NCBI GenBank assembly: GCA_030549205.1
Contig: JAUKTV010000022.1
Coordinates: 280,718-344,717 of the forward strand
Direction: 5' to 3'
Source: Apiosordaria backusii
Lineage: Eukaryota > Ascomycota > Sordariomycetes > Sordariales > Lasiosphaeriaceae
DNA: 64,000 bases
Shown here: positions 45,700 through 59,383 of the stretch, one piece after another
Layout: every line of letters starts with the position of its first letter
Position numbering within the stretch: the first letter of the stretch is position 1
Position numbers and translations under genes: made by a program
The notes under the pieces: model-generated
Database searches by the model: none
What the model was told of the DNA's origin: nothing
The model's input: the letters and a program-made list of their open reading frames with translations, nothing else

Positions 45700-46811
45700 G
45701 TCTTATTAATTAAATTAAAGCTTTAAATATTAAAATTAACTAAGTTAATATCTATATTAACAATTTCAATACTTACCTTCTATTAGAATATACTACTTTA
45801 AGCCCTTCTAAGTCTTCTTTTAAACCTTCTATAAACTTGCCTATACTACCTTTATCTTTAATTATTTTAGCTTATATAGATCTATCAGCCTCTATCGCTA
45901 TACTTATTATAGTACCCTCTTTAAGTTAAATTACTTAAGAAACTACTATACTTTTAGTAAAGGATTTTAGTAAATAGGTCCTTTACTTTACTAAAAAATA
46001 AAAGCTTTTAGGTTTTAAAAACTAGCGCTTTTAATATTAGGCCTTTACTATTTAAATAAGGGTTTTAAGCCTTTTTAAGTTTATAAATAAGCCTAAGTTA
46101 ATTATTAATTTACTAAATAATAACTTAAAAGCCTTCCTTCTTTTTACCATTTAAAACACTCTATAGATAGGCCTACTATTTACTATTAAGACTAAAGACT
46201 TCTTAATAACCTTTTTCTAACGATTATAAGCTTAATATACCTTTATTTAAGCTATCCTTTAAAATAAACTCTATAGGACTTATTATACTATTAAATTCGA
46301 CGGTTTATTAAAAGTAGTTAAATATAATACTAAATTCAATACCCTTATTATAAGGCTTTAAAGCTTAAGTATTATAATTTAGCTTATTGATTAGGTTAAT
46401 TATTACTTAAGCTTACTAAAGGGCAGTTTTCTACTATAGTATAAATACTTTAAAGCTTTAATTTACTAAAATAAGTACAATTTTAACTATTCTTACTATC
46501 CTATATTAGAATTCTTATAAAAAAAGCTTTTAACTAAGACCTATATTTCCAATACTATAGTTACTTAAGCCCTTTCTATACTTTATTCTTATATTACCTT
46601 TACTAAGGATTTTAAAGCCTTAAAGGCTTTAAATACCTTTATAATAAACCTTATAGAGCTTAGGCTTATTAAAAAGAAAAAAAAGAAAAAAGAGGATAAA
46701 AAGAAAGAAGATACTAAAGACCTTAAAAATTCTAAGGAAATTTCTTTTATAGTAAGTTTTAATCTTAATATAGGCTTTTATAGTACTAAACCTTTAAAGC
46801 CAATTATACTT
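45700..46811 (+). pseudogene. Degraded gag-like region of copia copy 1
   Basis: No open frame. The sequence has the same order as the gag-side region of copy 2 (minus). A lysine-rich stretch is still legible near 46672-46711 (AAAAAGAAAAAAAAGAAAAA). It ends at the insertion site of copy 2. Confidence 0.55.
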
Positions 46812-47489
46812 TATTAAGATAGGTATCTCACAGGCCTATAGGTATAGACCTGTACAGGAAACGGCGTAGAACACTGAAAGTAAAGAGGGCTTTGTTTGCA
46901 ATATATGATAGTAACTAAGTACTAAAGGAAGGTAGATTATAGGGACGATACCCTGCAATATATAGAAGGTAGATACTATAATATAAGTTTATAAAGTACT
47001 ATAAAATATAGTAAACCAGTATATTAAATTAACTTATTAATTAGGAAATATTATAGTAAATAATTATAAAGGATAAGACCTATTATAGGTCTTTAGCCTT
47101 ATATTGCTTTTTAAACCTTTCTTTATTTTAAGGCCTAAATGCCTATTAAGTCTATTAATTATAAGGCTTAAATGCCTATTAAGTTTATTAACTATAAGGT
47201 CTAAATACCTATTAAATCTATTAATTATAAACTTAATTAGCTAATTAAGTCTAACTATTAAGTATATTAACTAGAAACTATTTATAAAGTATAAGATATT
47301 AATATTTTACTATTATAATATATTAATTGTCCGGAACTTTAGGCTACTTTAAGGATCTAAAGACTACTGCAATTACTATAATAAAGTATTAGTAAGTACT
47401 ATAATTCTAAGCCATTAGTTGTTATTAACTCTATAGGTTATAGGCTAAAATATACTATAAAGTTTATAATTAAGTACTATATTTTAATA

Positions 47490-50400
47490 CCTCCTTTATA
47501 GCTATAGTATATAGTATTAATTAAAAGGGCTTAAAAAGGTTTAATAGTAAAATAAAGGTATTAAATAGTACTATAGGTAAAGCTTTAATAAGGCTGTTAG
47601 TAAGTATTTTCTTAATAAGAAAGTAAGTTATAGTAATAACTTTAGTAAATATAGCTTCTTTAATCCTTTAAAATTAAATCAAAGTATATTTAATTCAATA
47701 ATTATATTTATTATTATAGGCAATAGTAATAGAGCCTTTATTATTATATAATAAAGAAGTAAGGCCTATAATAGGCTTGGAAATTTCCTAAAAAAGACCT
47801 TTAAGCTATATAGTTTTTTTAAGGCCTTTAATAAGCTTAGTATATTCGGCCTTTAAAGTACTAAAGGATATAGTAAATGCTTTTTTAAATTTCTAGTTAA
47901 TAGGTCCTTTAGTTAAAGTAAATAGTTAACTATAGGTAGATTTAGTACTTTCCTTATACTTAGCCTAATTACTATTAATAAAACTAATAAACTTTAAGTT
48001 ACTGTTAAAGCTATAATTAATAGTACTATAAATATTAAAATAAAGGTAAGAAAGTAATAATTTTATAGCTTTTAAGTAAGTATTAGTAAGCTATATTAAG
48101 TATTATAAAAGCTATTAAATGTTAAAGGCTATATTAGGTTTAGTTTAAACTATAGTATATATTAAAGTACTAATTAATTGTTAATATAGGTATTAATTAA
48201 AAAGGCTTGCAGAGGTTTTAGGCCTATTGCCTTTATTTATAATTTTAAAGCTTAGTAGAAAGGAAGTTAATTTAATATTAATTCTAAAGTACTTAATTGC
48301 CTTTATAATATAGGCCTTTTAGTAAATCCAGAGGTACCGTTAAGGCCTATTATATTTAATTTAAATACTAAAAAAATAGTAAGTAAGACTTAAATTTTTA
48401 ATATTATAGTACTTTCCTATAGCATTCTTTAAGGCTTAAAGTTATAAAGGCTTAAGGCTTATAATTAAGTAATTGTTAATATAATTAATAATAAAGATCT
48501 TATAGTTTAAATAAAAATAGGTAGCTATATTAAAAATAAAGAGCTTAAAACCTAAAGCCTAGGTTATTATAAAGACCTTTTATTATTAAAGGTAAAAAGC
48601 TTACTTTAAACTATATAAAGATTTCTTTAATAAAATAACTTAATCCTTAATAGGGTCTTATTTAACTACCTTTAGTAGTATTATAGCGCTAGTATTATTA
48701 TAAGTAAACTTAAATAGTCTTTATAGAATTTTAATATAGATATTAAAATCGGTCTTTAAGTTTAAAAAGGTTTCTATAAAGTCTATTTATTTTAAATCCT
48801 AATTAAATATAGCTATAAAGGCCAATATAATTCTCTAAGTTAAAGGCTTTATAATAAAAGTATAGGTCTGTTTAAAATCGATTTTAAAGGCCTATTGGTA
48901 ACTTTAAGTAACTAATTAGGCTTTAAACTTTACTATAATGCCCTATAAATTCTTCTTATCTTTAAAAACTTAGTAATTTATAATAGGCTTCTTTTTAGTT
49001 TAAAATCGGCGGATAAAATAGAAAGTTTTAGTAGTAAAAAGTTAGTATAATTTAGTAAAGATAGCCTATAACTATTACTTTTTTTTAAGATATTTTAAGG
49101 CTTATTTAAAGGTATTAGGCTTTAAGGCCTTTATAAAATAATACTTTTTATAATAGAAAATTAAGTAAGAAATAAGCTTACTATAATTTATATTATCTAT
49201 AAGTATAAATTCTTTATATTACTTTTATAAGGCTTAAGGTAGAGGGATTTTAATAGTAATAGAAGGTATTGTAAATATTGAAATTGTAAGCTTAAATAGT
49301 AGTTAAGTAAGTAATATAGAGGATAATTTAAATATTAAGGAATTAGAAATTAGTAGAATAAAGGGACTGTAAATAGAAGGTTTAGAAACTTAAATAGTAA
49401 TATTCTTTTTTAATTTATTAAAGTAGTTAAAGACCTTTAAAAGACCTATAGAGCTTAAAGGACCTGTAATTTAGGCTAATAGATCTTTATAGAACTTAAT
49501 AAAGTTGGTTTTAATAACTTTATTTAAACTTAAGTAAACTAAGTAAGTCTAATAACTTAAAATAGCTATAAGTCTTCCTTTAATTCCTTAAAAGATAAAC
49601 TTAAAACCTATAGTTTAATCTTTAATAAGGATATATACTATAACCTTAATACCTATAGCCCTATAGTTCGAAAGGTTTAGTTAATATAGTACTTAAAAAG
49701 GTAATAGTTTATTATAAAAGGCTTAATAAAGTATAAAATCTTTAAAGCTTTAAGCTATATAGTTGATAATTTCTATTATAGAAATAGCTATATATTTTTA
49801 AAAAATAATAAAGAGGTCTAAAGTTAAAATAGTAGCCTTAAAATAGTTTAAAATAACTTAAATAAAATATTCGATTAAGCTATTTTAATTAAAAGTTTTA
49901 AGGCTTAATATATTAAAACCGATGCCCTTTTTAGTAAGGTAGGTATTTAAAGAAAGGACTTCTTTTCTTTTATTATAATAAAAGTAAATAGGATATCGTT
50001 AGAAAGTATTGTTTAAGCCTTTAAATAGTAAATAAAGTACTATAATAGTATTATCTTTAATAATTAATAGTTTAAGAAATTAAAAATAAGTCTTTTAATC
50101 TACTATAATTAAACTATAAGGTTTCTTTAATAGTAAAATAGGCTTAATAATAATAATATCTTCCTTTAAATGGTTTAAAGTAAAAGGAAGGTCTTAAATA
50201 GGATTTTTAAAAGACCTTTAAAGAATTTTTATAACGTTATAGCTTTTATAAACTAAATCCTTAAGCCTAACCTTTTATAAATTAAATATACCTTTAGTAA
50301 TAAAAAAAGTCTTCTTTAAAAGGTTAAAACCTATATATTTAAGCTATATATACTAAAGGATAGCTAATCGAACTAAAGTTAATAAAAGCTTATTAAGATC

Positions 50401-50939
50401 TTTAAAAAACCTATCCTTCTTTAAAAAGTTAAAAGCTTTAAAAAAGCCTCCCTTTAAAATTTTAAAAACTTTAAAGGCTTTAAAGAAAGCAAAGTAATTA
50501 TTAAAGTACTGTTAGTAGGATATTTCTAATTAAAGTTAGCCTTTAAGGTTAAAGTAAAACCTTAATTTCTTAAAATTTAAAAAGGTAATAAGATTGTAAT
50601 TACTATCAGTAAGCTTTTAACTATATAAAGCTTTTTTAGTACTATATAGGCAGTCCTTATTAACAATATTTAATAGAAAAGTAAGAATAAAGAAAGTTTT
50701 AATAAGGTTAATAGTTAAAAAATAGGCTCTATTATTGTAAATTTCAATAAAGAATTGGACTTTTACAGTACCTTTACTAATAATTTTTATAAAGTTACTT
50801 TCTATAGTTAAAGGCTTAACCTTTACTTTAATAAGGTTAGTAAAAAGGTTCTTATTATTATAAATATAGACTATAAACCTAATATTAAAGAGTTAGACTT
50901 CTTTTAAGGCTAGGTTAGTATAATTAGTTAAGTTAATAG
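47490..50939 (-). pseudogene. Degraded pol region of copia copy 2
   Basis: The reverse complement of the pol region of copy 1, with many stops. It is broken at 50944 by a solo LTR. Confidence 0.6.
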
Positions 50940-50944
50940 GTATA

Positions 50945-51778
50945 TATTGGAATAGGTATGGCCAATTACAGGCCTAAGGGCCCTGTAATTAGTGCTTACA
51001 TACTAGCTCACAGTGCAGCGGAAGTCTTACGCATGATACTTATAGCTCAGTGCTGGGGTACTAAAATACAGCACTACGCAGGTACTGTAGAATAGAAATA
51101 TAGTAGGTAAACAATTGTATTATAGTACTAGCCTTCTATAAATCCACTGTAATAGTCTCTATAGTAGGGTTCGTACTTGACCTCTACCACATACCCACCG
51201 ACTGACGTACAGTGCCTTGCATACCCTAGCAGGCAGATAGGCTAAAGTACGACTTGGTTAAACCCGAGATTTGCTAAGCCCTATAAACCACTTACCAAGC
51301 CTTCTATAGCTTCCGACCTACAGGGCCTACAGGCCTATAATTTAATATAGTAATAATATACCTACTTAATTATAGGCCTACCAATTCTTAGCTAATTTAG
51401 CCAGCCCAGTGGTTAATTATAGGTCTTACAGGCAGCTAAGTTAGTGTGGTTCACAGCTCTTTAAAAATCGACTTACGGCCATACAAAAGGGCCGCGAAAC
51501 CGAGCACCCCCAACCCAAAGTGCAGGTCAACGTAGGGTTAGGGTCAGGCCACTTATACTGCCTACAGTAGTAGGCCTTAGTAGCCTGAATATAAAATTAC
51601 AGGCAGTTTGGCCCACTGGTTAGCGGAATGCAGGCCTTTAAATAGCCCTGCAGTGAAGTAAGGTGCCGGGCAAGTGCCGGGTAACTGACGGGTAGGCTTT
51701 CCAACTTAAGCTTCCACCACATAGTATAATAGCAGCCACCCACTGTAAACTTAGGCCTCACAGGGACCTAGTTTAACA
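50945..51778 (-). mobile_element. Solo LTR of copia family 2, lightly mutated
   Basis: 834 bp, reading TGTTAAAC at its start on the minus strand and ending CCAATA. It is flanked by the 5-bp duplication GTATA at 50940-50944 and 51779-51783. Compared with its relatives (44320-58786 and 62575-63418), this copy keeps many more G and C bases, for example GTGCCGGGCAAGTGCCGGGT where the other copies have A and T changes. No internal retrotransposon sequence adjoins it. It is the youngest layer of the nest. Confidence 0.9.
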
Positions 51779-51783
51779 GTATA

Positions 51784-53363
51784 GAAGGTAGAACCTTAAA
51801 GGATAGGGATATTGTAAATCTAATAAAGCTATAATATTTATAAAGTATAATTAGCTTTAAAGGTTTAGTACTATAAAAGCCTATATTAAGGTTAAAGCCT
51901 ACTGTAAAAGAAATTTCCTTAAAATTTCTAAAGTCTTTAATATCCTTTTTCTTTTTATCTCCCTTTTTCTTTTTTTTCTTTCTAATAAGCCCAGACTTTA
52001 TAGAGTTCCCTATAGAGGTATTTAAAGCCTTTAAAGCTTTAAAATCCTTAATAAAGGCAATATAAGAATAAAGTATAAAAAGGGCTTAAATAACTATAGT
52101 ATTGGAAATACAAGTCTCGGCTAAAAGCTCCTCCTATAAGAATTCTAATATAGGGTAGTAAGAATAGCCGAAATTATACTTATTTTAATAAATTAAAGCT
52201 TTAAAGTGTTTATACTATAGTAAAAAACTGCCCTTTAGTAAGCTTAGATAGTAATTAACCTAATTAATAAATTAAATTATAATACCTAAGCTTTAAAGCC
52301 TTATAATAAGGGTATTAAACTTAACGTTATATTTAACTACTTTTAATAAACCGTCGAATTTAATAGTATAATAAGCCTTATAGAGCTTACCTTAAAGGAT
52401 AGCCTAAATAAGGATATACTAGGCTTATAATTATTAGAAAAGGGTCGTTAAGGAGTTTTCGGCCTTAATAGTAAATAGTAAACCTACCTATAAGATATTT
52501 TAAATAGTAAAAAAAAGGAAGGCTTTTAAATTATGGTTTAGTAAATTAATAACTAACTTAGACTTATTTATAAACTTAAAAAGGCCTAAAACCTTTATTT
52601 AAATAGTAAAAGCCTAATATTAAAAACACCAGTTCTTAAGACTTAAAAGTTTTTATTCTTTAATAAAGTAAAGGACTTATTTACTAAAATCCTTTATTAA
52701 AAATACAATGGTTTTTTAAACAGTTTAATTTAAAGAAGGTACTATAATAGATATAGCAATAGGGGCTAATAGATCTATATAAGCTAAAGTAACCGAAAAT
52801 AAAGGTAGTATAGATAAGTTTATAAAAGGTTTAAAAGAAAACTTAAAAGGGTTTAAAGTAGTATATTCCGGTAAAAGGCAAATGTTAAAATTGTCAATAT
52901 AAGTATTAACTTGGTTAATTTTAATATTTAAAGCTTTAATTTAATTAATAAGACCTACTATAATAGCTCTAATCTTACTATTAAAAGTAACTATAAGGTT
53001 ATTCTATAGCTATTAAAAGTACTAAGTAAAGTTAAAGCCCTTAAAAAGGTTAAAAGTTAATAAAAGGCCGAAGGTCCTTAAAGCTTTAAGGCTTATAAAG
53101 AGGTTATATATATCTTTATCCTCTATAGTAAGGAAAGTTAAAGGCTTAAAAAGAAAGTAAAAGTACTATTAAAAGTACTAGAATATTATTTTTTAAGTCT
53201 TTTAGCGCTTAAAAGGAAAGTAAAAGTATTATTAAAAGTACTAAAATACTATTTCTTAAGTCTTCGGTAGTTTAAAATAAATAGAGCTTATAGGATAGGT
53301 ATTTTTATAGAGGCTGTAAAATAAAGAAATTCACTTAAATAATATAAGCCTAAGCTTATAATC
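51784..53363 (-). pseudogene. Degraded gag-like region of copia copy 2
   Basis: Antisense counterpart of 45292-46811, next to the 5' LTR of copy 2. No intact frame. Confidence 0.55.
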
Positions 53364-54046
53364 TATTAAAATAGATATCTTATAGGCCTATAAATATAGA
53401 CCTATATAGAGGATAGTATAGAATATTAAAAGTAAAGAAAGCTTTATTTATAGTATATAATAGTAGTTAGGTATTAAAGGAAGGTAGATTATAGAGGCAA
53501 TGCCTTATAATATATAAAAGGTAGATACTATAATATAAACTTATAAGGTACTGTAAAATATAGTAAACTAGTATATTAAATTGACTTATTAATTAGGAAA
53601 TATTATAGTAAATAGTTATAAAAGATAAGACCTATTATAAGTCTTTAGCCTTATATTGCTTTTTAAACCTTTCTCTATTCTAAGGCCTAAATACCTATTA
53701 AGTTTATTAACTATAAGGCCTAAGTGTCTATTAAGTCTACTAACTATAAGGCCTAAATATCTATTAAGTCTATTAACTGCAGACTTAGCTAGCTAACTAA
53801 GTCTAACTATTAAGTACGTTAGCCGAAAGCCGTTTATAAAGTATAGGATGCTAACGTTTTACTATTATAGTACGCTAACTGCCCGGGGCTTTAAGCTACT
53901 TTAAAGGTCTAAAGACTACTACAATTGCCGTAATAGAGTATTAATAAGCGCTATAATTCTAAGCTATTAGTTATTATTAGCCCTATAAGTTATAGGCCAA
54001 AATACACTGTAAAGTCTACAACTAAGTACTGTATTTCAATATACTT

Positions 54047-57000
54047 TATAAATACTATAGCTTTACTAAGTCTATAGTATCCCTACCTTTTAAAATCCTG
54101 CCTTTTATACCTATTAACCTAATTAACTATACTAACCTAACCTTAAAAGAAGCCTAGCTTTTTAATATTAGGTCTATAGTCTATATTTATAATAATAAAA
54201 ACCTTTTTACTAACTTTATTAAAGTAAAGGTTAAGCCTTTAACTATAGGGAATAGCCCTATAAGAATTATTAATAAAGGTACTATAAAAGTCTAATTCTT
54301 TATTAAAACCTATAATAATAAGGCCTATTTTTTAACTATTAACCTTATTAAAACCTTTTTTATTCCTACTTTTCTATTAAATATTATTAATAAGAACTGC
54401 CTATATAGTATTAAAAAAGCCCTATATAGTTAAAAGCTTACCGATAGTAACTACAATCTTATTACCTTTTTAAATTTTAAAAGATTAAGGTTCTACCTTA
54501 GCTTTAAAGGCTAACCTCAGCCGGAAGTATCTTATTAATAGTACTTTAATAGTTACCTTATTTTCCTTAAAGCCTTTAAAGCTTTTAAAATTTTAAAGAA
54601 GGTTTCCTTTAAAGCCTCTAACTTTTTAAAGAAAAATAGGTCTTTTAAGAATCCTAATAAACCTTTACTAACCTTAGTTCGATTAACTATCCTTTAATAT
54701 ATATAGCTTAAGTATATAGGTTTTAACCTTTTAAAGAAGACCTTTTTTATTACTAAAGGTATATTTAACTTATAGAAGGTTAAGTTTAAAGATTTAATTT
54801 ATAAAAGCTATAATATTATAAAAATCCTTTAAAGGCCTTTTAAGAATCCTATTTAAGACCTTCCTTTTACTTTAAGCCGCTTAAAAGAGGATATTGTTAT
54901 TATTAAGCCTATTCTACTATTAAAGAAGCCTTATAGCTTAATTATAGTAGATTAAAAGATCTGGTTTTAATTTCTTAAGCTATTAACTATTAAAGATAAT
55001 ACCGTTATAGTACTTTATTTACTATTTAAAGGCTTAAATAATACCTTCTAGCAATATCCTACTTACTTTTATTATAATAGTAAAAAAGAAGTCCTTCCTT
55101 TAAGTACTTACTTTATTAAAAAAGGTATCAGCTTTAATATATTAAATCCTAAAACTCTTAATTAAAATAGCCTAACTAAGTACTTTATTAAAGTTATTTT
55201 AGACTATTTTAAAGCTACTATTTTAACTTTAAGCCTTTCTATTACTTTCTAAAGATATATAGCTATTCCTATAATAGAAATTATTAACTATATAGCTTAA
55301 AGTTTTAAAGATCTTATACTTTACTAAGCCTTCTATAATAAACTATTGCCTTCTTAAATGCTATATTAACTAAACCTTTTAAACTATAAAGCTATAGGTA
55401 TTAAGGTTACAGTATATATCCTTATTAAAAATTAAACTATAGGTTTTAAGCTTACCTTTTAAAAAATTAAAAGAAAACTTATAACTATTTTAAGTTATTA
55501 AACTTACTTAGTTTACTTAAGCTTAAATAAAGTTATTAAAACCAGCTTTATTAAGTTTTATAAAGACCTATTAGCTTAGATTATAGGTCCTTTAAGCTTT
55601 ATAAGTTCTTTAAAAGTCCTTAATTGCTTTAATAAGTTAAAGAAAGATACTATTATTTAAGCCTTTAAGCCCTTTATTTACAGTCCCTTTATTTTACTAA
55701 TTCTTAATTCCTTAATATTTAAATTATCCTTTATATTACTTACTTAGCTACTACTTAAGCCTATAATTTTAATACTTACAATACCCTCTATTATTATTAA
55801 AATCCTTCTACTTTAAGCTTTATAAAAGTAATATAAAGAATTTATATCTATAGATAATATAAATTATAGTAAGCTTATTTTTTACTTAATTTCTTATTAT
55901 AAAGAATACTATTCTATAAAGGCCTTAAAGTCTAATACCTTTAAATAAGCTTTAAAATACCTTAAAAAAAAGTAATAGTTATAGGCTATTTTTACTAAAT
56001 TATACTAACTTCTTATTACTAAGACCTTCTATTTTATCCGCCGATCTTAAATTAAAAAGAAGCTTATTATAAGCTGCTAAGTCTTTAAAGATAAAAAGAA
56101 TTTACAAGGCATTATAGTAAAGTTTAAGGCTTAATTAGTTATTTAAAGTTTCTAATAGGCCTTTAGAATTAATTTTAAATAAATCTATATTTTTACTATA
56201 AAGCCTTTAACTTAAAGAATTATATTAGCCTTTATAGCTATATTTAATTAAAATTTAAAGTAAGTAAACTTTATAAAAGCCTTTTTAAACTTAAAGACCG
56301 ATTTTAATATCTATATTAAAATTCTATAAAGACTATTTAAGTTTGCCTATAGTAATACTAGTATTGTAATATTATTAAAAGTAATTAGATAAGACCTTAT
56401 TAAAAACTAAGTTATCCTATTAAAAAAATCCTTATATAATCTAAAGTAAGCTTTTTATCTTTAATAATAAAAGGTCTTTATAATAACTTAGGCTTTAGAT
56501 TTTAAACCTCTTATCTCCAATATAGCTACCTATTTTTACTTAAATTATAAAATCTTTATTATCAGTTATATTAACAACTGCTTAATTATAAGCCCTAAGC
56601 TTTATAGCTTTAAGCTTTAAAGAATATTATAGAGAAGTGTTATAATATTGAAGATTTAGGTCCTATTTACTATTTCTTTAGTATTTAAATTGAACGTAAT
56701 AGGCTTTAACAGTATCTCTAGATTTATTAAAAGGCCTATATTATAAAGGCAATTAAGTACTTTAAAATTAGTATTAAATTAACTTCCTTTTTACTAAGCT
56801 TTAGAATTATAAATAAAGATAATAGGCTTAGAACCTCTATAAGCTCCTTTAATTAGTACTTATATTAATAATTAATTGGTACTTTAATATATACTATAAT
56901 TTAAACTAAACTTAATATAGCCTTTAGCATTTAATAGCTTTTATAATATTTAATATAACCTACTAATACTTATTTAAAAGCTATAAAATTCCTACTTTCC

Positions 57001-57550
57001 TACCTCTATTTTAATATTTACAGTACTATTAATTATGGCTTTAACAGTAATTTAAAGCCTATTAGCTTTATTAATAGTAACTAAGCTAAGTATAAAAAAA
57101 GTATTAAATCTACTTATAGTTAGCTATTTACTTTAACTAAAGGACCTATTAGTTAGAAATTTAAAAAAACATTTGCTATATCCTTTAGTACTTTAAAAAC
57201 TAAATATACTAAGTTTATTAAAGGCTTTAAGGAAGCTATATAGTTTAGAGGTCTTTTTTAGGAAATTTCTAAGTTTATTATAGGCCCTACCTTTCTATTA
57301 TATAATAATAAAGGCTCTATTTCTATTACTTATAGCGATAAGTACAATTACTAAATTAAATATACTTTAATTTAATTTTAGAAGGTTAAAGAGGCTATAT
57401 CTATTAAAGTTATTATTATAACCTACCTTTTTATAAAAAAGATGCTTATTAACAGCTTTATTAAAGCTTTATTTATAGTACTATTTAATACCTTTATTTT
57501 ACTATTAAACCTTTCTAAACCCTTTTAATTAATACTATATATTACAGTTA
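54047..57550 (+). pseudogene. Degraded Ty1/copia pol of copy 1 (protease, integrase, reverse transcriptase, RNase H)
   Basis: Recognisable in translation despite stops. A protease-like LFNIRSIVYIYNNKNLF lies near 54150-54195, where copia has LDSG..H.CNN..LF. The reverse transcriptase segment YINNCLIIS lies at 56567-56593; the usual YVDD has become YINN by the G-to-A changes RIP makes. It is followed by DLGPIYYFFSIEIERNR. A C-terminal end near 57420-57530 corresponds to the copia LADGLTK region. Confidence 0.7.
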
Positions 57551-57559
57551 TAAAGGGGG

Positions 57560-58239
57560 TATTAAAATATAGCACTTAATTATAGACTTTATAATATATT
57601 TTAGCCTATAATCTATAGAGTTAAGAATAATTAATGGCTTAAAATTATAATATTTATTAATACTTTATTACGGTAATTACAGTAGTCTTTAGACCTTTAA
57701 AATAGCCTAAAGCTCCAGACAGTTAATATACTATAATAATAAAACGTTAATACCTTATATTTTATAAACAGCTTTTAACTAACGTATTTAATAATTAGAC
57801 TTAATTAGCCAGTATAAATCTGCAGTTAATAGACTTAATAGGCATTTAAGCCTTATAGTTAATAGACTTAATAGGTATTTAAGCTTTATAGTTAGTAGAC
57901 TTAATAGGCATTTAAGCCTTAAAATAAAGAAAGGTTTAAAAAGCAATATAAAGTTAAAGACCTATAATAGGTTTTATCCTTTACAATTGTTTACTATGAT
58001 ATTTTCTTAATTATTAAGTCAATTTAATATACTGGTTTACTATATTTTATAGTACCTTATAAGCCTATATTATAGTATCTACCTTCTATATATTATAGGG
58101 CATTGCCTCTATAATCTACCTTTCTTTAATACCTAGCTACTGTTATATATTATAGACAAAGCCCTCTTTGCTTTTAATATTCTGCGCCGTTTCCTGCATA
58201 GGTCTATACCTATAAGCCTATAAGATATCTATCTTAACA
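57560..58239 (+). repeat. 3' LTR of copia copy 1
   Basis: 680 bp, starts TATTAAAATATAG after the tract AAAGGGGG and ends ATCTTAACA. Confidence 0.85.
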
Positions 58240-58786
58240 TCCTTTTATATAGCTATAAGTCGATTTTTAAAGAGCTGTAAACTATACTAACTTAACTACC
58301 TATAAGACCTATAGTTGACTACTAGGTTAGCTAAATAAGCCTAGAATTAATAAACTTATAGTTAAGTAGGTATATTATTATTATATTGAATTATAGGCCT
58401 ATAGGCCCTATAAGTTAGAAGCTATAGAAGGCTTAGTAAGTAGTTTATAGGGCTTAATAAACTTTAGAGTTAACTAAGCTATACTCTAGCCTATTTACCT
58501 GCTAGGGTATGTAAAGCACAGTATATCAGTCAGTAAGTATATAGTAAAGGTTAAGTACAAACCCTACTATAGAGAATATTACAGTAGATTTACAGAAGGC
58601 TAGCACTATAATATAATTATTTACTCACTATATTTCTATCCTGCAGTACCTATAAGGTACTATATTCTAATACCCCAGCACTAAGCTATAAGTATTACGT
58701 ATAAGACTTCCGCTGCACTATAAGCTAGTGTATAAGCACTAATTACAGGGCCCTTAGGCCTGTAATTAGCCATACCTATACTAATA

Positions 58787-58990
58787 CTAATAAAAAGCGT
58801 TAATTTATATATTTTTTTTAATAAACTTAAAGTATTTTCCTTCTTTATTTAAAAAAGATAGAAGATTTAATATTATAAAGGTAAATATAAAATAAATTAT
58901 TTATAAAGGAAGTTAACTTTAAAGGTATTATATTAATATTTAAAGGGTTTATAAATATAAAAAATAAAGATAATAATAAAAAGGGGGGGA
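58787..58990 (+). pseudogene. Probable 3' end of a degraded gypsy-like element
   Basis: A mutated sequence ending in a polypurine tract (AATAAAAAGGGGGGGA, 58975-58990) directly before a possible LTR. The translation KYKKx-like before it resembles the end of gypsy polyproteins only weakly, so the family is an inference. Confidence 0.35.
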
Positions 58991-59383
58991 TTTATAAGGT
59001 AATAAGGTTTTAATAAGTAGGATTTATAGTATAAGATAGTTATTAAGTTATAGTTTATTTAAAAGAATTTTTAAAAATAGTAATATTTTAATTTATAATT
59101 TAGTTTTTTATTTAAACTTATTTTAATATCGATTATATTTTATTATATAATTAGTAAATTATAATAATAATAGTATTAAAGGAAAAGAATAATTAGTTTA
59201 GTTTTTTAAATTTATTATTTTTCTTTTAAAAGAAACTAATTATAGGTTATTAAATATTAATTAAAGTATAAGTAAGTTTAAATGTAAGTATACTTAGTAA
59301 TTTAAGAAAGGTAAGAAATAGGATTAAAAGTTAAATAAAGGTATTAAGTTAAAAGGTTAGTATTATTATAATAGTATTTTACA
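58991..59383 (+). repeat. Possible gypsy-like LTR with polypurine tract left and primer site right
   Basis: About 393 bp from TTTATAAGG after the polypurine tract to TTTTACA. Directly after it lies ATCAGAGC (59384-59391), eight bases of the usual initiator-Met primer-binding sequence TGGTATCAGAGC. An LTR with a polypurine tract on one side and a primer site on the other would be shared by two elements in tandem. Confidence 0.4.

Larger units (their letters stand above)
46812..54041 (-). mobile_element. Ty1/copia retrotransposon, copy 2 (-), nested in copy 1
   Basis: Same family as copy 1, opposite strand. LTRs are 46812-47489 and 53364-54041, each 678 bp. The polypurine tract is read on the minus strand next to 47489 (ATAAAGGAGG). 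The target duplication is TACTT at 46807-46811 and 54042-54046, a 5-bp duplication as LTR integrases make. After removal of the internal solo LTR and its duplication, the length is about 6.4 kb. RIP-like mutation is heavy throughout. Confidence 0.88.
44612..58239 (+). mobile_element. Ty1/copia retrotransposon, copy 1 (+), interrupted by copy 2
   Basis: Two 680-bp LTRs, 44612-45291 and 57560-58239, both starting TATTAAAATA (from TGTTAAAATA). The internal part is 45292-46811 plus 54042-57559, with the polypurine tract TAAAGGGGG directly before the 3' LTR. Total length without the insert is about 6.4 kb. Gag-like and pol-like sequences are present but full of stops and G-to-A/C-to-T changes. The element sits in the older LTR with a 5-bp target duplication. 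Confidence 0.88.
44320..58786 (+). mobile_element. Copia family-2 LTR, split by a nested element (outermost layer)
   Basis: The left part, 44320-44611, and the right part, 58240-58786, together equal 834 bp once a 5-bp duplication is removed, the same length as the intact LTR at 50945-51778 of which it is the inverse. It starts TATTAAACTAAG (mutated from TGTTAAAC) and ends CCTATACTAATA. The split is filled by copia copy 1. The duplicated target is CTCTT on the left (44607-44611) and TCCTT on the right (58240-58244), both from CCCTT with different C-to-T changes. The LTR is heavily RIP-mutated. It has no clear target duplication of its own. Confidence 0.85.
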
